From Penelope pileata (Eukaryota > Chordata > Aves > Galliformes > Cracidae), in assembly GCA_013396635.1 (NCBI GenBank), contig WBMW01005542.1, positions 2,011,235-2,075,234 of the forward strand: a DNA stretch of 64,000 bases, in the 5' to 3' direction. How positions within the stretch are numbered: position 1 is the stretch's first letter; each line of letters starts with the position of its first letter. Of the stretch, positions 24,106 through 36,529 are shown one piece after another. The notes under the pieces are model-generated. The model was given only the letters and a program-made list of their open reading frames with translations. It made no database searches and was not told where the DNA came from. A program made the position numbers and the translations under genes.

Positions 24106-26795
24106 GAGGAGCCACTGGCAAAAAGCCATGAAAGCTTGTTTGCTTTCAGCCCTGCTCTGGGGGAAACACTCTACCTCTGGACAAGGTAAGAAAAGCAAGA
24201 GGCCTCACACCCAGACCAGCCCTTCTTCCTAAGGGCTGTGCATGTGGCTCAAAGCACAGGAGAGCCTGAAGGCAAGATCAGCACATCTCACTGGGGTGGC
24301 ACCTGGGGCTCCAAGCTGCCAGCTGTGACATGGCATTGCAGAGACCACCCTGCTTCACTGGGTAGGATCACCTCAGGAATTTTTCTTCAAGGACAAAGTT
24401 TAGGAGAGACTACTCTTTATTACTGACCTGGGAAGCAGCTCACAGACTGAAGTCAAAGACACATAGCAACCCTTATATGTATAGAGAGTCCTGGGGGCTA
24501 ATAATATCAGCAAAGCAGAGAGGACAAAACTAGACTGTTTTCTGTCTTAGCCACCACAGGCATCAGATGGACCAGCAGCCTGGAGAAGTAGAGAAGGGAA
24601 GTGCTAAGTTCAGTTCTTGAAAAGGACTTATTCTCACCACCTGTGGAAGAGCAGGCAGGTTGTTCTGCCCTAGGTGTTGCCTTTGCTCAGGGCAACATAC
24701 AGAGAGATAAGGGCTGTGTGCCGCTAAACACAACATCCAAGAGCAGATTGCTGAATTCAGTCGTAAGAGTGTGGAGAAGAGGACTGGGGACAGGAGCCAG
24801 AAGAGGTGTCATACAGTCTTTTTGTCAACACTCATCTGAGATGGAAGATGAACCCCGATTCTACCTTGCTCAGGATCCCTGTTGTCACTTGATGCAAGAA
24901 CAAGATTTATTGGTTTAAGCAGTCACCAGAAGCAATAGTGTATTATAATAGATAAATAAATGTCAGGCAGTGTGAGAAGCTGAGCTAGGCTCTCCAAGGA
25001 TCCTCATGATGGGCAAACATTCCCCGCTTTCTCCTTGTGATGGAGATCTGCAGAGCTAGGTTGCCCAGTCTGTCCGTGCCAAAAAAGGATTTCACTGCCC
25101 ACTACGATGGCAGGCTGAAGTCAGCGGCCTTGGAGAGTCTGGAGTCCTCTCCCAGGAACATGTTTAACGAGAAAGATTGAGAAGAGTCTTGACTAATTTC
25201 CTTTCAAGGGAGAGAAAGACAAGAATATTAGAGTCACAGTCTTAGAACTTCAGACAGACAGGCTGAAAATTAGAAACAAAGACATGGATAATCAGCGGGT
25301 GGGATGACTAGCTGGTCTGGAAAGTGAGCATTGCAAACAGGTGTATGTTCTTCTCATGCTCTTCAATCAAATTACACATACTTCTGTATTGAGTTTTTAA
25401 CCCTACCAAAGTTACTTTGACATGGTATCACAGTAAAGATTAAAGACCTGTGATATAAAGAAACCAATCTAGATGATCTTACAGTAAATGTGAAATAATG
25501 TGAATGAAGGGTATTTGAATGAGGAATAAACTCAGCCACATTGTCTCAGTTGCAGCAAGGTAGGAGCACCCACAGGGACAAGTACACAATCCAGCTGACA
25601 CAAGATAACATAATTCTCTGTCATGCCCTGGACAGCAATAGCTTGGCTTTGTTTCCTGGACATCTGTGGAAGTGATCAACCCAGTCACCCTGGCTGGCAA
25701 AGCAGGGAGACTGGCAGAAGAAACCTGATGGTGCTGCTGATGGTGCCATCATCCCTCCTCTGCAAGAGCAGCTGTGAATTTGGGAAGACTAATACATATC
25801 CTTGTGCCAGGATATCTACACAGTTTCAGGACACGTCTCTACTGAGGATATCAGCTGCGATTCTCTCAGATGCTAGATAGTTTTCAAAGCTACCACCATG
25901 TGGTGGAAACCTGCCCCACCAAAGCTGCTTCAGTGAGCTCCAAAAAAGCCAAGAGCAAGTGCCTCGCCCCAATCAGGGACATCCCCACAGATCCACAGGA
26001 CCCAGTGTCTAGGAGTAAATAAAGCCTGAAACACACACAGAAAATACATATCACAATAACTAGTTATTAACTTCATCTTTTACAGTTCCAATAGAAAATT
26101 TTGTTCAGCTGCGGGCAGATGAGTATTAATGGTTGGACTTAAAATGGCTAAGCTCAGACAGATCACAGAAGTATTTTGGCAATGTAATCCACAAAGTAAT
26201 GCTTATGACAGATTATGCACAATAACACTAATATTTTAAGAGGGATTTAGAAATAGATGAGATTTACTAGTTGAGAACGAAAAATAAGATTTGATATTTA
26301 AATGTACAGGGACTTAAACATTTGGATGAGGAGGTAGGAATAACACTGTGAAAGGTTTTCAGAGTTCAAAACAAAAGAATCCTGAACCCAGCACTTAGCA
26401 GGATAGGCTGAAGTGAGTCATGTACACTCAAGCAACTGAAGCAAATACTGTAGATGTGCAAGGAGTCAAGCTTCTGAACATTTGTGTGTGCTTCTGGTCT
26501 GTTGGGGCTTTTGCTGGTAGCAAAATTTTTAATTGGTCTCAGTACCTTATGGATGACAATATGATCAGCCCAGCAGTTGTGGTGAGGTTACCTCTGTTGA
26601 ATATAAGTATATATAAGTGTGATATAAGTGTGAATATATAAGTAACAATGAAATATTCAGTCTCAACTAAGTCTAAGTCTGTACGAATTCCTTGACACCA
26701 GCAGAGTATCTGATCGCTGGCTGAATAGTAAAAATCTTTGAGCTCCAGTAAAAAAAAATAAGTAGTGTCATCTTTTTGGAGAGATACAGGCTAGA
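24106..26795. other. Unique non-coding stretch
   Basis: No recognisable gene or transposon. A short irregular AT-rich tandem array of ATATAAGTGTG-like units occurs at 26600-26646. Open frames (for example 24601-24918, +) lack identifiable motifs. Confidence 0.45.
26600..26646. repeat. Short irregular TATAAGTGTG-like array
   Basis: The units ATATAAGT, ATATATAAGTGTG, ATATAAGTGTG and AATATATAAGT follow each other in imperfect tandem. Confidence 0.6.
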
Positions 26796-27130
26796 AATGG
26801 CTGGAGGACCTAGTCAGGATGAAGTTCAGTTACAGAGTTGTAGGGCTAAGTTAGAAGGGTCAATATCAATGGAACTACATCAGTGGTGATGCGTTCTTAC
26901 ATGTATTCATTGTTCGCAGTGCCCAGAAATTTAAGATAATCTCCCTTGAGAAACAGAGCTATAGATCTTACAAAAAAGGAATATCTATTTGTCTATTTAT
27001 TTAATTGGGTTGAGTTTAACAAGCCTGAGCAACTACTGCAAAACAGATTATGGAAATCTTTTTCTGAAATTTCTGCTGTCTTGTTATTACAAGCACACAC
27101 TTCTGTTTGTGTTGCCCTCAGATATTAAAC

Positions 27131-27688
27131 TCATGGAATCGTGGAGTATCAAAGAGATGTACAATGACCATACAATTCATCTCCTGGCTCCACAGAGGAC
27201 CACTCAAAAATCAAATTAGCATTCTCCAAATACTTCTTGAACTCTGACAGTTTGGGACTGTGACTGCTGTCTTGGGGAGCCTATTCCAGTGCCTGACCAC
27301 CCTCTGGTGAAGAATCTTTTCCTAATTCCCAACCTGACCCTCCCCTGACACAGCTCCACGCTGTTCCCTCAGGTCCTGTCACTGTCACCAGAGAGCAGAG
27401 CTCAGTGCTGCCCCTCCGCTCCCCTCGTGAGGAAGCTGTAGGCTGCCATGAGGCCTCCCCTCAGCCTCCTCTGCTCTGGGCTGAACAAATCAAGGGTCCT
27501 CAAACACTTCTAATACATCTTGCCCTTTAAACCCTTCATCATCTTTTTTGCCCTCCTTTGGACATTCTCTAATAGTTTTGTGTCCTTCTTATATTGTGGT
27601 GCCCAAAACTGTACACGTCACTCAAGGTGAGGCTGCACCAGCCCAGAGCAGAGTGGGACTATCCCTTCCCTTGACTGACTAGCAATGT
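27131..27688 (-). mobile_element. CR1 LINE fragment, minus strand (copy 1)
   Basis: A reversed CR1 3' part runs from CATGGAATCGTGGAGTATCA through the characteristic CCCTCTGGTGAAGAATCTTT, CTGTCACTGTCACCAGAGAG and CTCCGCTCCCCTCGTGAGGA blocks to CAGAGTGGGACTATCCCTTC. Read on the minus strand these blocks are the decayed C-terminal end of CR1 ORF2. Similar blocks occur at 63651-64000. The element is 5' truncated near 27688. Confidence 0.9.
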
Positions 27689-27792
27689 AAATGAGAATGA
27701 GATTTTGTGTGGAAAAGATTGACTAGCAAGTACTTCCATGGAAATAATGAATGCTATGTCTGCAGCTTCCCAGATTAATTACTGTGTATGTT

Positions 27793-27974
27793 AGGGTCTG
27801 GATGCCCCGACCCTGGACGTGTTCAAGACCAGGTTGAATGCGGTCCTGGGCAACCTGATCTGGTACCAGATCTGGAGGTTGGTGGCCCTGCCTGTGGCAG
27901 GGCGTTGGAACCTAATGATCCCTGGGGTCCATTCCAACCTGGGACATTCTATGATTCTATGGTTCTATGATTCA
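27793..27974 (+). mobile_element. CR1 LINE 3' end, plus strand (copy 1)
   Basis: The forward CR1 3' terminus contains CTGGACGTGTTCAAGACCAG, a GGTTGGTGGCCCTGCCTGTG block, CCATTCCAACCTGGGACATT, and the tail TCTATGATTCTATGGTTCTA. It lies about 100 bases from the minus-strand CR1, with the two truncated 5' ends facing each other. Subfamily differs from its neighbour. Confidence 0.9.
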
Positions 27975-28935
27975 TTCCACTTAAATGTAGGCACTTATCA
28001 TGAAGTCTCCCCATTAAGAGTTCAGCTTCACTAGATGACCTCAACTCGCAGTGGACAGAGGTGGGTTATTCCAGGAAGCAGTTTACCTCGAATCTGAGTT
28101 GTGCTGAGCACTTGGCTCTACATGGCACACAAGAACACAGGGGATCCCTGTATAACTGTGCAGCAGAGAGGTTTTCTGACTCGCTTCGGGTCTAGCCCAT
28201 CAGCCACCCAGACCCTGAACTGGCTGGGAGACACTTCTTTCCCTTCTGCTTATTGGCAAGTCTTCTGTAGCCAAAGATCAGCGTTTCTTACTTTGGGAGC
28301 AATGCTAGAAAGGACCTTACTCTGAGAGCTACCCCTGTCCAGATCATTTTTGCATTAACTCTGACATAATTCACAGGTCTGATTTTGAACCATGCTGCTC
28401 CCTGTGAAACCACTCACAGGTAGATCAGGTTCCATGAGGTATGCATGTGCCCTGTTTATCAAATAATTTTGATTATAGAATAGCATGTAGGAAATTCTAA
28501 TCACAGAAAATCTGCAAAAGAACATTAGAAGCAAACTTTACCTAAGAAGTCACTCATTGCAAGCTATTCTCTTTGCCCTTGACTTTATAGTGCCAAGGCA
28601 AGCAGAGTCACACACTGCAGGCAAGAGGTCCTCCAGTCCATTAGAAGAGGAATTCCATCCTAAGCAAACATCTTCTCAGGGGTTTGAGAAAGATTAGAAG
28701 CCCTTGAGCTAGGCAGAGTTTGAAGAAGTGGGCTTTGTCTAGCTCCCATCCTTGAGTTTTGAGGGAACCAAGCATAAGAATGATTGATGCCTCTACTGAT
28801 AAATGTAAGTAGGTATTTACTTCTGCAAGGATTGGGAAATATGGCTACATTCTATGTGATTAGGAAGAGACAGCAATAAGCCTGTGTATTCTGCATTGAT
28901 GGTAAGGATATCAATACAAACACTTTAAGAGAACT

Positions 28936-28936
28936 N
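28936..28936. other. Single N, assembly gap or join
   Basis: The only ambiguous base in the window falls exactly at the junction of the two 2,140-base copies, which marks it as a contig join and not a sequencing ambiguity inside unique DNA. Confidence 0.95.
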
Positions 28937-29271
28937 AATGGCTGGAGGACCTAGTCAGGATGAAGTTCAGTTACAGAGTTGTAGGGCTAAGTTAGAAGGG
29001 TCAATATCAATGGAACTACATCAGTGGTGATGCGTTCTTACATGTATTCATTGTTCGCAGTGCCCAGAAATTTAAGATAATCTCCCTTGAGAAACAGAGC
29101 TATAGATCTTACAAAAAAGGAATATCTATTTGTCTATTTATTTAATTGGGTTGAGTTTAACAAGCCTGAGCAACTACTGCAAAACAGATTATGGAAATCT
29201 TTTTCTGAAATTTCTGCTGTCTTGTTATTACAAGCACACACTTCTGTTTGTGTTGCCCTCAGATATTAAAC

Positions 29272-29829
29272 TCATGGAATCGTGGAGTATCAAAGAGATG
29301 TACAATGACCATACAATTCATCTCCTGGCTCCACAGAGGACCACTCAAAAATCAAATTAGCATTCTCCAAATACTTCTTGAACTCTGACAGTTTGGGACT
29401 GTGACTGCTGTCTTGGGGAGCCTATTCCAGTGCCTGACCACCCTCTGGTGAAGAATCTTTTCCTAATTCCCAACCTGACCCTCCCCTGACACAGCTCCAC
29501 GCTGTTCCCTCAGGTCCTGTCACTGTCACCAGAGAGCAGAGCTCAGTGCTGCCCCTCCGCTCCCCTCGTGAGGAAGCTGTAGGCTGCCATGAGGCCTCCC
29601 CTCAGCCTCCTCTGCTCTGGGCTGAACAAATCAAGGGTCCTCAAACACTTCTAATACATCTTGCCCTTTAAACCCTTCATCATCTTTTTTGCCCTCCTTT
29701 GGACATTCTCTAATAGTTTTGTGTCCTTCTTATATTGTGGTGCCCAAAACTGTACACGTCACTCAAGGTGAGGCTGCACCAGCCCAGAGCAGAGTGGGAC
29801 TATCCCTTCCCTTGACTGACTAGCAATGT
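29272..29829 (-). mobile_element. CR1 LINE fragment, minus strand (copy 2)
   Basis: This fragment is identical to the CR1 piece at 27131-27688, shifted by 2,141 bases as part of the duplicated block. If the duplication is an assembly artefact this is the same insertion counted twice. Confidence 0.9.
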
Positions 29830-29933
29830 AAATGAGAATGAGATTTTGTGTGGAAAAGATTGACTAGCAAGTACTTCCATGGAAATAATGAATGCTATGT
29901 CTGCAGCTTCCCAGATTAATTACTGTGTATGTT

Positions 29934-30115
29934 AGGGTCTGGATGCCCCGACCCTGGACGTGTTCAAGACCAGGTTGAATGCGGTCCTGGGCAACCTGAT
30001 CTGGTACCAGATCTGGAGGTTGGTGGCCCTGCCTGTGGCAGGGCGTTGGAACCTAATGATCCCTGGGGTCCATTCCAACCTGGGACATTCTATGATTCTA
30101 TGGTTCTATGATTCA
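29934..30115 (+). mobile_element. CR1 LINE 3' end, plus strand (copy 2)
   Basis: This is the second representation of the CR1 3' end at 27793-27974, including the octamer-like tail TCTATGATTCTATGGTTCTA. Confidence 0.9.
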
Positions 30116-31076
30116 TTCCACTTAAATGTAGGCACTTATCATGAAGTCTCCCCATTAAGAGTTCAGCTTCACTAGATGACCTCAACTCGCAGTGGACAGA
30201 GGTGGGTTATTCCAGGAAGCAGTTTACCTCGAATCTGAGTTGTGCTGAGCACTTGGCTCTACATGGCACACAAGAACACAGGGGATCCCTGTATAACTGT
30301 GCAGCAGAGAGGTTTTCTGACTCGCTTCGGGTCTAGCCCATCAGCCACCCAGACCCTGAACTGGCTGGGAGACACTTCTTTCCCTTCTGCTTATTGGCAA
30401 GTCTTCTGTAGCCAAAGATCAGCGTTTCTTACTTTGGGAGCAATGCTAGAAAGGACCTTACTCTGAGAGCTACCCCTGTCCAGATCATTTTTGCATTAAC
30501 TCTGACATAATTCACAGGTCTGATTTTGAACCATGCTGCTCCCTGTGGAACCACTCACAGGTAGATCAGGTTCCATGAGGTATGCATGTGCCCTGTTTAT
30601 CAAATAATTTTGATTATAGAATAGCATGTAGGAAATTCTAATCACAGAAAATCTGCAAAAGAACATTAGAAGCAAACTTTACCTAAGAAGTCACTCATTG
30701 CAAGCTATTCTCTTTGCCCTTGACTTTATAGTGCCAAGGCAAGCAGAGTCACACACTGCAGGCAAGAGGTCCTCCAGTCCATTAGAAGAGGAATTCCATC
30801 CTAAGCAAACATCTTCTCAGGGGTTTGAGAAAGATTAGAAGCCCTTGAGCTAGGCAGAGTTTGAAGAAGTGGGCTTTGTCTAGCTCCCATCCTTGAGTTT
30901 TGAGGGAACCAAGCATAAGAATGATTGATGCCTCTACTGATAAATGTAAGTAGGTATTTACTTCTGCAAGGATTGGGAAATATGGCTACATTCTATGTGA
31001 TTAGGAAGAGACAGCAATAAGCCTGTTTATTCTGCATTGATGGTAAGGATATCAATACAAACACTTTAAGAGAACT

Positions 31077-32925
31077 CACTAAGGGAACAAAATAAGAAAT
31101 GTAACTTTGTTAGAGATGGCTGATATGGCTTTATGAGGTATAGGTCATACTTAATTGAGCGAATGATTACTTTTCAAAGATAAGAGTTGCCACAGTAACT
31201 ATGGAAATGCAAAGGCATTACACATTAGAATTTTCAAGATATTTGGTATAGTCATTTCTCAGATAATAAATAAATGTACTGAAAATAGCCTGTTCAGAGG
31301 AAAACTGGGTCTAAAGGGTAAGATTTTTTATTTAAAAATAATCCATCTAAAAGCTATTTTGGGTACATGCAGCTTCTAAAAGTTCAGAAACAGTTATTCA
31401 TGTTTTCAGCTTGTTCGTATTCTCTCTGTGTATTGTGAAGATGCAGATTTTACATAGCTAACATCAACAGAAAAAAAAGAGATATTCAGAGAGAGATGGT
31501 CAGGAGACACTCCTCTAGGTTTTGCTGGAGTTCTGAGATGACTCTCCTCGTATTTCACAGTTCCTGTTGCCCCCCTGCCTATATGCTTTGAGAACACTAA
31601 CTAGTCATTGACTTCTCTCTGTAGTGCAATAATGCCCCCAGTAGAAAGCTGAGGTCCAACCGGGTGAGAAGTTGAGTTGAGCAGTGCCCAAGTACAACAA
31701 TCTTGCCCATGGTCGTACAGATGTGGCTTACAAGCCCCTGGCTCATTCCTTACAATGAAACTTGGAGTTAAAAGAAAATGGTACAATTGCAGAAATAATA
31801 TGGAATTCTGGTATATGTGTATAATTTTTCCCAGTCTCATGCCTATGAACCTACGTGCTAAGTGGATATTTAAATAAAGTTGTCATTCTGAGCACAAAAA
31901 AATAAATCAAGACTTTGGAGTTTAACAACTGTTCGCTCTTCCTTGTATTTACTTTGAACTTTGCTTTGAATGGCAGCAACTTTTCAAAGTACTGGACAGA
32001 AAACTTCCTTCCTGCCATTTATTTTATATTGGCTTTTCTAAGACCAGCATTTTACAGATTTTACTGTCCAATTCTTTAGCGATTTCCCACCTGACTGACA
32101 TTTTACAACATTGGCTAGCAAAACCTAACAGATCAGCTTTTTTGCTTTTATTAAAGAGTTCCTCTCTCAAATTGAGAAGTAAATCTTATGAAAGATCACT
32201 AAGTGGTAAAAGGCAGGAAAAGGGAAAATATAACCCCCCTTCCCCAAAATTCTAAGAACATTTCTAAAGTATCAGAAAATACAAAGTTTTGAAATGTTTT
32301 ATAGTGTTCCAGACCATGGGAAAAAGAGAAGTGGATATAGAGCTGGTAAAAACTAATGTAGCTTTGATTTTAAAATTAATCCAGACTTGTGCTGTACAAT
32401 GATCCGGCCCACACGTAACATCTTTAAAATGGCCTTTTAAAAAAATTTTTGTATATTCTGATGAAGTCACTGTTCTGTACTGAAAGATCAGTGTGGTTTG
32501 AAACGAGCCTTCCATTTTGTGGGAGGATTCATACCCTGTTGCATTAGTCCTCTGGATTCCTGCAAAATATTACACTTCACATTTCACATTCAACTATGGA
32601 TTTGGACACTAGCTTTCTGCTTGACATTTTATTTGACAAGCTGTGCCAATCTATTATGCTGATCTGACAGAATACCAAAATTATAAACAATAATTTAATA
32701 GACAGGAAAGAATGTAAAGTTTATTTAAAGAGCAGCTTCCAAGGAGACACCTTTGGCTTGGAATCTCTTCACTTTTTGGGCTGGGCTCCTTCCCAGTTTG
32801 CTGGAAGCAAGCAATTCCCACAATATTTCGGCTCCCCTAGGGTGCAAGATTTTCACAAACATTATGGACAAAAAACTAGAGACAAAGACATGACTCAAAA
32901 ATAGGGAAAAAACAAAACGCAGTCC
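31077..32925. other. Unique non-coding stretch
   Basis: AT-rich single-copy DNA. No gene or interspersed repeat recognised on either strand. Confidence 0.45.
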
Positions 32926-33110
32926 AGGAGGTCATGCCAGACAACTTTAAGATGTTTATCTGGTAATTTAGACAAAACCACAGGGATAGATACCATCCAT
33001 TTGGACTTCACTGTATCATTTGATACAGTCATGTTCAAGAAGATGGGAGAGATTAAAACAAGAACAGTAATTGAACTGGGAAATTGGCACCTGAGGAGAT
33101 ATTAATTGCT
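32926..33110 (+). mobile_element. Ancient CR1/L3-like RT fragment
   Basis: On the plus strand a frame reads RSCQTTLRCLSG, then NLDKTTGIDTIHLDF and SFDTV (about 32935-33030). This matches the CR1/L3 ORF2 region leading into reverse transcriptase motif A, usually written as DVIYLDFxKAFDTV. The expected polar residues around the motif survive in part. Flanking sequence is too diverged to set limits, so boundaries are approximate. No intact polymerase remains. Confidence 0.65.
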
Positions 33111-33324
33111 TGAGTCTAATCTATGACTACTGACTGGAAGAGCACACCTTTGAAAATCATAGGCTCGGAATATTGTGCAAATAACTTGCAGAGATGGCAC
33201 AAGGAGAACACTGAAGTCAATAGTACAAAGCACAGAGTCAGGTATTCAGGGATGAACAAAAAGCAGCTTATGAAAACCAGGAGCTTGTGAAATGGGTATA
33301 ACATCAGGCAAGTTCCAGAATTAT

Positions 33325-33350
33325 TACCATACACTCATACCATACACTCA
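33325..33350. repeat. Perfect 13-base tandem duplication
   Basis: TACCATACACTCA occurs twice back to back (33325-33337 and 33338-33350), a typical replication-slippage product. Confidence 0.9.
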
Positions 33351-33719
33351 CGTAGTAACAGCATGAAAAAAGCAGAGAGGAGGCATTTGCAGGTGAGGTA
33401 TGAAATGCTGCTTGATTGTGCAGGCGCCTGGTAAGTCTTCATCTAGAGAGGATACACACTGTGCAAGTCATCTGTGCTCAGCGATGGTGAGCTCAGATCA
33501 AATCAGGGGCAGAGGGCAAAGTCAGATATTGCAAGAGGAGACTTAGAGCAATGTGGCTTTATTCCTTTTGACACTACTGATCTTTAATTTGTCTGTGTAG
33601 CTTCAACATAACTTCTAGTACTTGTCATGTTGAAAGGGATGGTTATCTCATACACTGATAGGAAAGAAAACTTCGGAAATTCAATTCACTTTCAGTCTCA
33701 TAGAGGGTTGCTGTAATAG

Positions 33720-33880
33720 CAGAAAAAAGAATGCAGTGATGTGGTCTTTTGGTCATGAAAAGGGAGGGCTGGGACACAAATCTTTATTTGTTACTGCCAA
33801 TAAGAATTTGATAGACCTTCATCTGGATTACAGAGTTCAGCTCAGGCCACTGCTCATGAAAGATTACATCAGTTTGAAAA
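33720..33880 (+). mobile_element. Possible CR1/L3 C-terminal fragment
   Basis: Around 33805-33860 a frame reads DLHLDYRVQLRPLLMKDYI. This resembles the RPHLEYCVQFWxPxxKKDI motif in the carboxy-terminal part of CR1/L3 ORF2. It lies about 800 bases downstream of the motif A fossil on the same strand, in the right order for one element. Both could be parts of one very old insertion. Confidence 0.45.
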
Positions 33881-34542
33881 CTTTCACATAGGACTTGTGC
33901 TTAACGATACGTTGTAAATCTGTAATAAATACATTTATTTCAATTGATTTACTTACTTCAGAGTGATATGGCAATACATGGGATGACCTGAGATGTCTGG
34001 ACAAAGACATAAGATAAAGGAAGCATGGTGAAACTGTGCCACCTCTTCCTTCAGCCATTTTAAGATGACCTAAATGAACTGTCAGTTTCAAAATGATGCA
34101 CAGTGTTTAATAAAATCAGTTGAGATGATGCTGAATGTTTCAAATTCATCTAGCCAACTGATTTGTATTTGCTGATTTGTATTTTACAACACATTTGCTG
34201 TTCTGTAGTTTACTCATCTGATTCTCCATCCCCAACCTTTCTGCTTTTTGCATGCAGTCATTATGTCTCCTCTTACAAATCAACTCCGATTTTAATCTTA
34301 CTTACATTGTACTCCTAACAGCTCAGCTCTTGACTCCATGGTGAGATATGGCTATTCACACAATGTGTAGTAGATCTATGGACCTGGTATCTTGATAGCT
34401 GAAGGAAATAAAAATAATTTTAAAATGTGCTTTCTCAGACAGCATATGTTTTAAAATACCCAGCCACAGCATCCTTGTGATTCAACAGGGTAATGCTTTC
34501 CCTTGTTTAATATGAAAAGAAGAACATTTGGCAACATTCAGA
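33881..34542. other. Unique non-coding stretch
   Basis: No gene recognised. A CTGATTTGTATTT unit is duplicated in tandem at about 34158-34185. Confidence 0.45.
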
Positions 34543-34565
34543 CCTCCCCTCCCCTCCCCTCCCCT
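34543..34565. repeat. (CCCCT)n microsatellite
   Basis: Four to five consecutive CTCCC/CCCCT units. Confidence 0.85.
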
Positions 34566-36529
34566 GAATAGATATTTTATTTTAGCTTCAGGACACACAG
34601 AGACATGTTACTTCTCCCTTACTACCAGAGTCACAACCTCTGTTACATTCGTGTAGTGGACAAACAATGCTCAAGGCCTGCCTGGCATGTGCTGATTTGG
34701 TTTGTAGCTGTGATGCAGTATCATGTTGACCTTTACCAGCCATTTAGTATTACAGGTTGAAAATACGAGACACTGTGGAAGTTGGATATTAATCAGAATT
34801 TTTGCTAATGAAATACACTTCTCATCGGCAAAAATATTTTCTAAACTGTGTACAAGATGATCAGCTACTGCATGAAGAGGAACACTTACTCCTCCATAAT
34901 GAAAAAAATCCATTTCACCCTGTAGATATTTGTTATCTACATCATCCCAGGGTGCTGATTGCCAGTCAGTGAAAAACTGGAGCATGCATCCTGTAATAAA
35001 CTTACAACAAAGGCAGAATGCGTAAGACTTGAAATGGCCTATGTGAGAAAAAGTCATGGACATACTTGGTGTTTAAATTCCTTCTTTTTTTTTTCTTAAA
35101 CTGAGCTCTTCAGGTATTCTATATTGCATATTCCTAGAGATCCATTCTAAACAGTTCAAGACAGTTTTATCATAAGACAGACTAGGCTTTGATTTTTACC
35201 CTCAACAAGCTTGTCCTTGCAATGAGCATCACGGCTCAGAGGAATGTGGCTTTCTCCCATGACCATCTTCAGGGTCTAGCTATTCTGACACGCTCAGCTG
35301 CAGCCAGTCATTCCTTTTACCCTTGTGCCTGCGCTCGTGGACATACCTTGACTACTCTTGGTCTTCTCAGGCAGGATCTTGCTTTGGGCAGCAGCTTCCA
35401 ACTTCTTCTGTTCTCACTATACAATGAGACTCCTGCATTTAAAGCAAGTGAAAACTAGTTTGCATGCCTGGGACTGATCCCTAAAATTAAACCTTATGTG
35501 TAACAGCTGCCATTAGCTGCTTTCATCAAAGCAGTGGGGTAGATTAGGCAAGGTCTGGGGAAGGAGAAACTGTGCAATAGGAAAGGAGTGTCATCAAGTG
35601 CTCCCAGGTCCTATACTGGTTGCTTTATAGGACGTGCCCTTTTAAAAGTGAGACTGACAGCTCAGAGAGTGCACTTGGCACAGTGCTGGCCTCTTGAGCA
35701 GCCAAACACGACTGAGAGCCTGGAAAGCCCTGGTCCACAGAGCTGCGTGTACGGGGTGACAGCAGTGGCAGGTAGTGCTTCCCAGCATGAAGGGCTGATG
35801 AGGCTGTGATGGGAATTTCCAGCTCGGGGAAGGAGGAAGTGCAGGCCATGGCTGCAGAACTCAGGCTCACACACCAGTTGCTGCATCTTGGCACATCGTT
35901 CAAACTGACTGTGCCCCAAAGCAGTTTGTCTGCATGTTTCTAGTGCCCAGCAAATGCATGGCAATTCAAGTTATCTTTGCTCACATTCAGAGACCTCTTG
36001 TAAGCAGCCACCTCTCCTTCCCTTTGCCGTGGGTTAGCAGGACATCTGTCTGTGGTTCATGACTTGGATGGCCTCAGGGCCATGAGAATTGTTCTTCTCC
36101 AGGAGCCGTGAGGCAAATGGACAAAAGGAAGGAGCAGCCAGCTGGACCTTAAAGACAAGCACTTCCATTACTTTATGCATTTGTTTATGTGTTCTATTTA
36201 TATAAGATAGATATTTATGTAAGTTTACATGTAAACACACAAACTCAATTTATGTGCATATATATGTCTGTTTGCATTTATGAATGCACGCATATATATA
36301 AATACATATGTACACCTGCACAGTACATGAAGTAGATGTTCAAATTCAAAGTACTTGGATCCAGAGAGCTTGTGCTTGGAGGTGAGTTAGATGAGGATTT
36401 ACATTTAGCAGGGATTCTCGACTACCCTTTGCCATAGGAATGAGAGCAGTGCTTGGCTAGAACGAGTAGGGTTAACTAAGCTGACTGCTCCTCTGAGGAA
36501 AGCTCAAGCCAAAGAAAGTCAAAAGGGGG
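34566..36529. other. Non-coding stretch with one longer open frame
   Basis: No recognised gene. The minus-strand frame 34671-35063 (130 codons) is among the longer frames outside repeats. It begins MSMTFSHIGHFKSY and contains QSAPWDDVDNKYLQGEMDFF, but I do not recognise a family. Splice-like sites occur within it (TTTTCTCACATAG and CCTCTTCATGCAG acceptors, GGAGTAAGTG donor, minus strand). Chance remains the default explanation. AT/TG-rich tracts lie at 36241-36320. Confidence 0.35.

Larger units (their letters stand above)
26796..28935 (+). repeat. 2,140-base direct repeat, copy 1
   Basis: The block starting AATGGCTGGAGGACCTAGTC and ending CACTTTAAGAGAACT recurs at 28937-31076 with a constant offset of 2,141 bases. 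I found two substitutions: A at 28407 versus G at 30548, and G at 28886 versus T at 31027. No insertion or deletion was seen. The unit contains a minus-strand and a plus-strand CR1 fragment but no gene. The copies are separated only by the single N at 28936, so this is probably one locus represented twice in the assembly. Confidence 0.97.
28937..31076 (+). repeat. 2,140-base direct repeat, copy 2
   Basis: Second copy of the block at 26796-28935, differing at two sites that I found. It continues without a break into unique sequence at 31077, whereas copy 1 continues leftward into unique sequence at 26795. This is the layout expected when two contigs that overlap by 2,140 bases are placed end to end. 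Confidence 0.97.

Noticed and set aside
23617..24198. 193-codon minus-strand open frame
   Set aside because: It crosses a CR1 fragment at 23921-24105 and has low-complexity proline/glycine-rich composition with no recognisable domain.
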